Positions 6,042 to 10,627 of a stretch of DNA of 10,627 nt are shown here, piece after piece. This DNA is from Pseudolabrys sp. (GTDB lineage Bacteria; Pseudomonadota; Alphaproteobacteria; Rhizobiales; Xanthobacteraceae). The position numbers and the translations under genes were made by a program. A model generated the notes under the pieces. It worked only from the letters and a program-made list of their open reading frames with translations, searched no databases and was not told the DNA's origin. Position 1 is the first letter of the stretch. Each line of letters starts with the position of its first letter. The DNA is taken from NCBI GenBank assembly GCA_029945495.1, contig JAQSCR010000504.1, positions 1 through 10,627 of the forward strand, written 5' to 3'.

Positions 6042-7367
6042 ATGCGCACCGTTTCGTTCCAGACTCTTATCGACGAAGGCGTGTTGCAGATTGGTGACGG
6101 ACATCGCGCCAAGCTTGAAGAACTCGGCGGCTCTGGGCTCCCATTCCTTCGGTCTGAATTCGTGGATGACCGGCATATCGCTTTCGACGACGCAGAGTGC
6201 TTTCGCGAAGAACTCACGCCGAAGCTGAAAACCAAACTATCACGTCCAGGCGATACGGTCATTACGACCAAGGGGAACAGCACTGGGCGGGCGGCTTACG
6301 TTCGACAGGAGTCGCGGACTTTTGTCTATTCTCCACACCTGAGCTTCTGGCGCTCACTCGACGACGGTAAGTTGCATTCAGGATTTCTACGGGAATGGGC
6401 TCATAGCCCAGAGTTCATCGACCAGCTTAACGGAATGAAAGATTCCACGGACATGGCTCCGTATTTGAGCCTCACTGATCAACGGCGACTTCGCATTACC
6501 GTTCTTGAGCCAAACGAGCAACTTGCGGCAGCACGCCTGCTCGGGACGCTGGATGATAAAATCGAGCTAAACCGGCAAATGAATCGGACGCTGGAGGAGT
6601 TAGCGGCAGTCACTTTCCGTTCGTGGTTCGTGGATTTCGACCCTGTGGTAGCGAAAGCCGCTGGTCGCGCCCCGCTAGGACTCGCTCCCAAAGTCGCCGG
6701 CCTCTTCTCGTCAACATTTACCGATTCGAAACTCGGCCCCATCCCACTCGGTTGGCAAGTCGGAAGCATAGATGAACTTTGCAAGAAAATCGAGAGCGGC
6801 GGCACCCCGGCTCGCAACAGACCTGAATTCTGGAGTGAAAATGAAATACCGTGGTTTAAGACCGGCGAGTTGTTTGATTGCCCACTCATTTCCTCTGAAG
6901 AAACAATTTCGCAAGCTGGGTTAAGGGATTCGGCATGCAAATTATGGAAACCGGGGACGGTCCTCTTCGCCCTTTATGCATCACCTACATTAGGAAGGTT
7001 GGGTGTTCTTGAAGTTGATGGAACCGCAAACCAGGCATGTGCCGCGTTGGTTCCAAAAGATAACGTGGGAATTCAATTTGTGTTTTTTACGCTGCAAAAT
7101 GCGCGCGAAGATTTGCAGCGAGTTTCCGCAGGTGCGGCGCAACAGAACATTAACCAGAAAATCCTACGTTCCCACGCAACGCTAGTCCCACCAACAACGA
7201 TTACCCAAGCCTTTGAAAACATTACAGCACCGCTGTATCGTCAACGCGTCCACAACACTCGGGAATCCCGCACGCTCGCCACGCTTCGCGATGCGCTCCT
7301 TCCCAAACTGCTCTCTGGAGAGATGCGCGTGAAAGATATCGAAAAGAAAGTCGCCGCGGTTGTCTAA
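6042..7367 (+). CDS. hsdS: Type I restriction-modification specificity subunit (HsdS)
   Basis: The 441-residue subunit recognises a bipartite DNA target for HsdM and HsdR. Target-recognition domain 1 occupies about 1-165, with PGDTVITTKGNSTGRAAYV near its middle. The central conserved spacer at about 166-205 reads LLGTLDDKIELNRQMNRTLE, then FRSWFVDFDPV. Domain 2 runs from about 235 to 400, starting at GPIPLGWQVGSIDELC and containing SGGTPARNRPEFW and IPWFKTGEL. The C-terminal conserved helix is TRESRTLATLRDALLPKLLSGEMRV. Two half-domains and both spacers are present, so the subunit looks intact. By hand count three 60-bp blocks of domain 2 (6841-6900, 6901-6960, 7021-7080) are 45-48% GC, against 65% in one hsdM block, suggesting domain swapping. 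No Shine-Dalgarno is seen; coupling to hsdM across the 5-bp gap is likely. Confidence 0.95.
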   Translation: MRTVSFQTLIDEGVLQIGDGHRAKLEELGGSGLPFLRSEFVDDRHIAFDDAECFREELTPKLKTKLSRPGDTVITTKGNSTGRAAYVRQESRTFVYSPHLSFWRSLDDGKLHSGFLREWAHSPEFIDQLNGMKDSTDMAPYLSLTDQRRLRITVLEPNEQLAAARLLGTLDDKIELNRQMNRTLEELAAVTFRSWFVDFDPVVAKAAGRAPLGLAPKVAGLFSSTFTDSKLGPIPLGWQVGSIDELCKKIESGGTPARNRPEFWSENEIPWFKTGELFDCPLISSEETISQAGLRDSACKLWKPGTVLFALYASPTLGRLGVLEVDGTANQACAALVPKDNVGIQFVFFTLQNAREDLQRVSAGAAQQNINQKILRSHATLVPPTTITQAFENITAPLYRQRVHNTRESRTLATLRDALLPKLLSGEMRVKDIEKKVAAVV

Positions 7368-7378
7368 CCCCCAACGCC

Positions 7379-10300
7379 GTGCCCAACCAAGGAACCGAGT
7401 CGCAGTTTGAGGAGACGACGATCGACCGGCTCCGGGCGCTGGGTTACCGCTACTGCTATGGCGGCGAACTTGCTCGCGACGTGCGCGACGTAGTGATGAC
7501 GGACTGGCTGCGCGCGTTTATTCATAAGCAATATGGCTACCTGCCAGCAGAAGCCTTGGAGGAAGCTATCGTGCGGTTCAGTCGCCCCGAGGGCGTAACG
7601 ACCGAGCAGCGCAACAAACATTTTCACCAACTGCTGACAGGCGGCATCGAGCAGAAATATCAGAAGGCAGACTGCACGGAGGCCTTCGCGCACCTCCATG
7701 CGGTGGACTGGACCGACGCGACAGCGAACGATTTCTGCATCGTCAACCAGTTGCCGATCCGCGGGCAGAACGACCGACGACCGGACATCATTGTTTATCT
7801 CAATGGATTTCCACTCGTGCTGTTCGAGCTGAAGAATCCCTACGAGGAGGAGCCCAATACACTCGGCGCTTTCAACCAGGTGCAGCATTATCGGGCGGGC
7901 ATCGCGCAGCTTTTCGATTTCAATGGTTTGGTCGTAGTCTCTGACGGCGGGATGGTCGGCCACGCGGCGGACGACACTCCGCACGCGGCCGGTTCGACGT
8001 TGCATGGCATGTGGACCTCCTCATGGGAATGGTATGCGCCGTGGAAAAGCATCGATGGGCGCGAGGTCGTGGAGAGCGCGACGGGGGCGATGAAAACACT
8101 TGTCGAAGGACTGTTTCCCAAGGATCGGCTGCTAGATTATCTGCGGCACTTCATCGCGTTTGAGGTGGTGGGCGAGAAAATCGAAAAGAAGGGCGCGAAG
8201 TATCACCAATTTTTCGGCATCCGGTTCGCAGTCGAAGAAGCGCTGCGCGCGACCCGCCTCAACGGTGACCGGAAAATCGGCGTGGTCTGGCACACGCAAG
8301 GTTCGGGAAAATCGCTCTCGATGGCCTACTTTGTTGCGATTCTGAGGCATCACCCGCAGATGGAGAATCCAACCTTCGTTCTCCAAGTGGATCGCACGGA
8401 CCTCGACGATCAATTGCACGACCAGTTCGTCGCGGTAAAAACTCTCGTCGGCAATGTGCAGCATGCGGAGTCAGTCGAAGAGTTGCGGGCGCTGCTACGC
8501 GGCGAGGGGGGAGAGGTTATTTTTTCCACCATCGAAAAATTCCGCCTCGCGGATGACGAGACCATGCACCCGGTGCTGTCAGAGCGGCGCAACCTGATCG
8601 TCATCGCGGATGAGGCGCACCGCACGCAATATGGGCTGAAGGAAGGCTTCGCGCACCAGCTCCGGCGGGCGCTGCCGAATGCGTCGTTCATTGGGTTTAC
8701 TGGCACGCCGATCAGTTTCGCGACGGCAGACACAGCGGGGGTGTTCGGCGATGTGATCCACACTTACGACATGCTACAGTCGAGGAAGGACCATTCGACA
8801 GTGCCAATCTACTATGACCCGCAACTCATCCGGTTGGAGCTGACGAATGATAAAATCGACGAAGAATTGGCCGACATTGAAGAAGACGCCGCGAACGTCC
8901 CGCAGGCGCAGCGCGCGCGGTGGGCGGCGGTGAACGAAGCGGCCGGCACAACGGAGCGCATCGCGGAATTGGCGAAGACGCTCCTCGGCCATTTTCAGAA
9001 GCGAAGTCAGGCAATTGACGGCAAGGCGATGGTCGTGTGCATGAGCCGTCGCAACTGCGTGCGGCTATACGATGCGCTGAAATTGTTGCCCGGCTGCCCG
9101 AAGATCAAAATCGTGATGACGGGAAATCTCAGCGAAGATCCTCCAGCGTGGAGTCAGGCGGGGCACATCACGACTAAGCCACAACGCGATGCGATCAAGG
9201 CGCGGATGAAGGACAGCACCGACCCATTGAAAATCGTTATCGTGCGTGACATGTGGCTCACGGGCACGGACATTCCCTGTCTGCACACGCTCTACGTGGA
9301 CAAGCCACTGAAGGGGCACACGCTCATGCAGGCCATCGCGCGCGTGAACCGCATCTTTGGCGACAAGCCCGGCGGCGTGGTGGTAGACTTCATCGGCATC
9401 GGTGACGAGCTGAAGGCAGCAGCCAAAAAATACACGCAGGGTGGAGGTCGCGGCAACCCTGCGCCCAATCTCAACGAGGAGGCGAACGGGGCGTTCATGG
9501 CAGCGTTGGAGGAAGTGCGTGAGCTGCTGCCCGCGCTGCCGGCCGGCCGAAGTTACGGTGATTGGCGCGGCTGGCCGAACATCGAATTTGAGGACCAATT
9601 TCTCAGGTGCTGCGGCCATCTCATGGAGACGGACGAATTGCGGGACGATTTTCTGACGGCAGAGGCGAAACTCAGTTGCGCGTTCTCGCTCGTAAACTGT
9701 CTTGCCGACTGCATGGGCTACGCAGACGAGGTGGTTTTTCATCAGTTGCTCCGCAAACAACTGCGGAAAACCACAAGCGGACCGACGCCGAAAGATGAGG
9801 ACACAGCGAAGGCGGTGCGCGAGCTTCTCGACCGGAGCATCGAGACTAAGGGCGTGGTGGACATCTTTCAGGCCGCCGGGATTCAGCGGCCGGACATCTC
9901 GATCTTGGATGAAAGATTCCTCGGCGAGTTCAAATCACATGAGGAGGAAAATCTCCGTTTGAAATTGCTCACCAAGATTCTCGCCGACGAAATCCACAGC
10001 CGCGAAAAGTCGAACCTCGCAAAATACAAATCGTTTAAGGCGATGCTGGAGGCGACGCTTCAGAAATACCATAATCGTGCGATTCAAGCGGCCGATGTGG
10101 TGCGGGTGCTCATCCAGATCAAACAAGACATCGACCACGAAGCGGAACGCACGAAGGCGCTCAATCTCAGCGCGGAAGAATTGGCATTCTACGACGCCGT
10201 CGCGGCGAACGCCGCCAATCTCTACGACGAAGAATTCTTGTGCGACCTCGTGCGCGATGTGGTGCAGGCGGTTAAACGGAACCTCAAGGTGGACTGGACG

Positions 10301-10456
10301 AAGCCTCACCGCGAGGACGTGAAGGCGGGAGTCCGTGCGGCGGTGAAGGCGACCTTGCGCAAGCGCGGCGTGAAGCCGGAGCACATGGATTCACTGATGA
10401 AGCAGGTCATCACGCAGGCTGAAGCGATGTTCGGCGACTGGCCGCGGGCGGCGTAA
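7379..10456 (+). CDS. hsdR: Type I restriction endonuclease/translocase subunit (HsdR)
   Basis: The 1025-residue motor subunit translocates unmodified DNA using ATP and cuts it at a distance. An N-terminal PD-(D/E)xK nuclease shows D136 (RRPDIIVYLNG), then E150 and K152 in LVLFELKNPYEEE, with a downstream QVQHYR. Superfamily 2 helicase motifs follow in order: Walker A GSGKS (308-312), QVDRTDLDDQL, DEAH (411-414), TGTP (441-444), LTGTDIP, and QAIARVNR (651-658). The C-terminal helical region (about 730-1025) should contact HsdM and HsdS and resembles EcoR124/HindI-like type I subunits. The start is the GTG at 7379, 11 bp after hsdS; no ATG lies nearby upstream in frame, and the sequence from MPNQGTESQFEETTIDRL fits family starts. 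All key residues are present, so an active enzyme is expected. Confidence 0.96.
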   Translation: MPNQGTESQFEETTIDRLRALGYRYCYGGELARDVRDVVMTDWLRAFIHKQYGYLPAEALEEAIVRFSRPEGVTTEQRNKHFHQLLTGGIEQKYQKADCTEAFAHLHAVDWTDATANDFCIVNQLPIRGQNDRRPDIIVYLNGFPLVLFELKNPYEEEPNTLGAFNQVQHYRAGIAQLFDFNGLVVVSDGGMVGHAADDTPHAAGSTLHGMWTSSWEWYAPWKSIDGREVVESATGAMKTLVEGLFPKDRLLDYLRHFIAFEVVGEKIEKKGAKYHQFFGIRFAVEEALRATRLNGDRKIGVVWHTQGSGKSLSMAYFVAILRHHPQMENPTFVLQVDRTDLDDQLHDQFVAVKTLVGNVQHAESVEELRALLRGEGGEVIFSTIEKFRLADDETMHPVLSERRNLIVIADEAHRTQYGLKEGFAHQLRRALPNASFIGFTGTPISFATADTAGVFGDVIHTYDMLQSRKDHSTVPIYYDPQLIRLELTNDKIDEELADIEEDAANVPQAQRARWAAVNEAAGTTERIAELAKTLLGHFQKRSQAIDGKAMVVCMSRRNCVRLYDALKLLPGCPKIKIVMTGNLSEDPPAWSQAGHITTKPQRDAIKARMKDSTDPLKIVIVRDMWLTGTDIPCLHTLYVDKPLKGHTLMQAIARVNRIFGDKPGGVVVDFIGIGDELKAAAKKYTQGGGRGNPAPNLNEEANGAFMAALEEVRELLPALPAGRSYGDWRGWPNIEFEDQFLRCCGHLMETDELRDDFLTAEAKLSCAFSLVNCLADCMGYADEVVFHQLLRKQLRKTTSGPTPKDEDTAKAVRELLDRSIETKGVVDIFQAAGIQRPDISILDERFLGEFKSHEEENLRLKLLTKILADEIHSREKSNLAKYKSFKAMLEATLQKYHNRAIQAADVVRVLIQIKQDIDHEAERTKALNLSAEELAFYDAVAANAANLYDEEFLCDLVRDVVQAVKRNLKVDWTKPHREDVKAGVRAAVKATLRKRGVKPEHMDSLMKQVITQAEAMFGDWPRAA

Positions 10457-10492
10457 TTAAATCGCCAACCTCGCTTATCGGTCGCGTGCAAT

Positions 10493-10627
10493 TTAGGCGC
10501 GCCGGAATTCACCTTTGCGACGATCCGGATTCATGACAGCGGCTTTCTTTCGCACCAGGGCATGGCAGGCCTGCAAGACATCCCATGGAATTTCCTCCAG
10601 TTCCTCCGCTATCTGCTCATATTGGAC
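10493..10627 (-). CDS. Partial unrecognised gene, C-terminal 44 residues
   Basis: On the minus strand an open frame enters from the right edge and stops at TAA (10495-10493). It encodes an acidic amphipathic stretch (YEQIAEELEEIPWDVLQACH) then a basic tail (RKKAAVMNPDRRKGEFRRA). The composition, charge pattern and absence of stops look like a real helical C-terminus, but the piece is too short to place in a family. It converges on hsdR with 36 bp between the stop codons. It may be further cargo or a flanking gene; the start and function lie outside the window. Confidence 0.5.
   Translation of the reverse strand, partial: VQYEQIAEELEEIPWDVLQACHALVRKKAAVMNPDRRKGEFRRA

Larger units (their letters stand above)
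32..10627. mobile_element. Left part of a putative integrated element (recombinase-ParB/RepB core with type I R-M cargo)
   Basis: The left boundary is proposed at a 24-nt tRNA-Ser 3'-end remnant (32-55). Just inside lie a four-gene core with a serine recombinase and two ParB/RepB-like proteins, then a type I R-M operon as cargo. If the remnant is an attachment site, host DNA lies at 1-31 and an intact tRNA-Ser with the second boundary lies beyond the right end of this window, because no second copy of the 24-nt sequence is seen here. The junction at 4098-4413, with a broken hsdM-like piece, suggests the cargo slot has been reused. Right limit unknown; the element call is inference from gene content plus the tRNA remnant. 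Confidence 0.5.

Noticed and set aside
1..10627. CRISPR array, rRNA gene or insertion sequence with terminal inverted repeats
   Set aside because: No regularly spaced repeats, rRNA segments or transposase with flanking inverted repeats were seen on either strand.

Overview
The window is bacterial DNA of fairly high GC, apparently carrying the left end of an integrated mobile element whose cargo is a complete type I restriction-modification (R-M) system. The module of serine recombinase plus two ParB/RepB-like proteins, with a small Cys-rich protein in front, together with scarce Shine-Dalgarno sequences, recalls Verrucomicrobiota or related PVC bacteria. That assignment rests on remembered family resemblance and was not tested by a search.

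Layout, left to right. Positions 32-55 (minus strand) hold the last 24 nt of a tRNA-Ser-like gene including CCA, with no tRNA body behind it. This is what an integration attachment-site remnant looks like; the flank 1-31 would be host DNA and everything to the right the element. Next comes a leader of about 200 bp with an imperfect dyad (74-101), a possible sigma70-type promoter (119-147) and a 9-bp direct repeat (176-195). Four plus-strand genes follow: a small zinc-finger-like protein with a damaged or unusual 5' end (329-745), an atypical large serine recombinase (773-2338), a ParB-like protein (2335-3222) and a RepB-type ParB-like protein (3219-4097). The last three are joined by 4-nt ATGA overlaps, so they should be translated as one coupled unit.

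A 316-bp junction (4098-4413) separates this core from the cargo. It ends in a 38-codon ORF that looks like a broken piece of a second HsdM N-terminus. The type I R-M operon then runs hsdM (4414-6036), hsdS (6042-7367), hsdR (7379-10456), with 5- and 11-bp gaps. All three subunits keep their diagnostic motifs and should form a working methyltransferase and restriction translocase. The second target-recognition domain of HsdS is visibly poorer in GC than hsdM. At the right edge, the C-terminal 44 codons of an unrecognised minus-strand gene (10493-10627) converge on hsdR.

The most interesting part is the core module: a recombinase with no visible Cys zinc ribbon, carrying instead a segment resembling a homing-endonuclease-associated repeat and a novel C-terminus, in an overlapping operon with two different ParB-fold proteins and no ParA. 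I infer a recombinase-ParB integration or maintenance system that brought the R-M locus in. Its mechanism cannot be read from the sequence.
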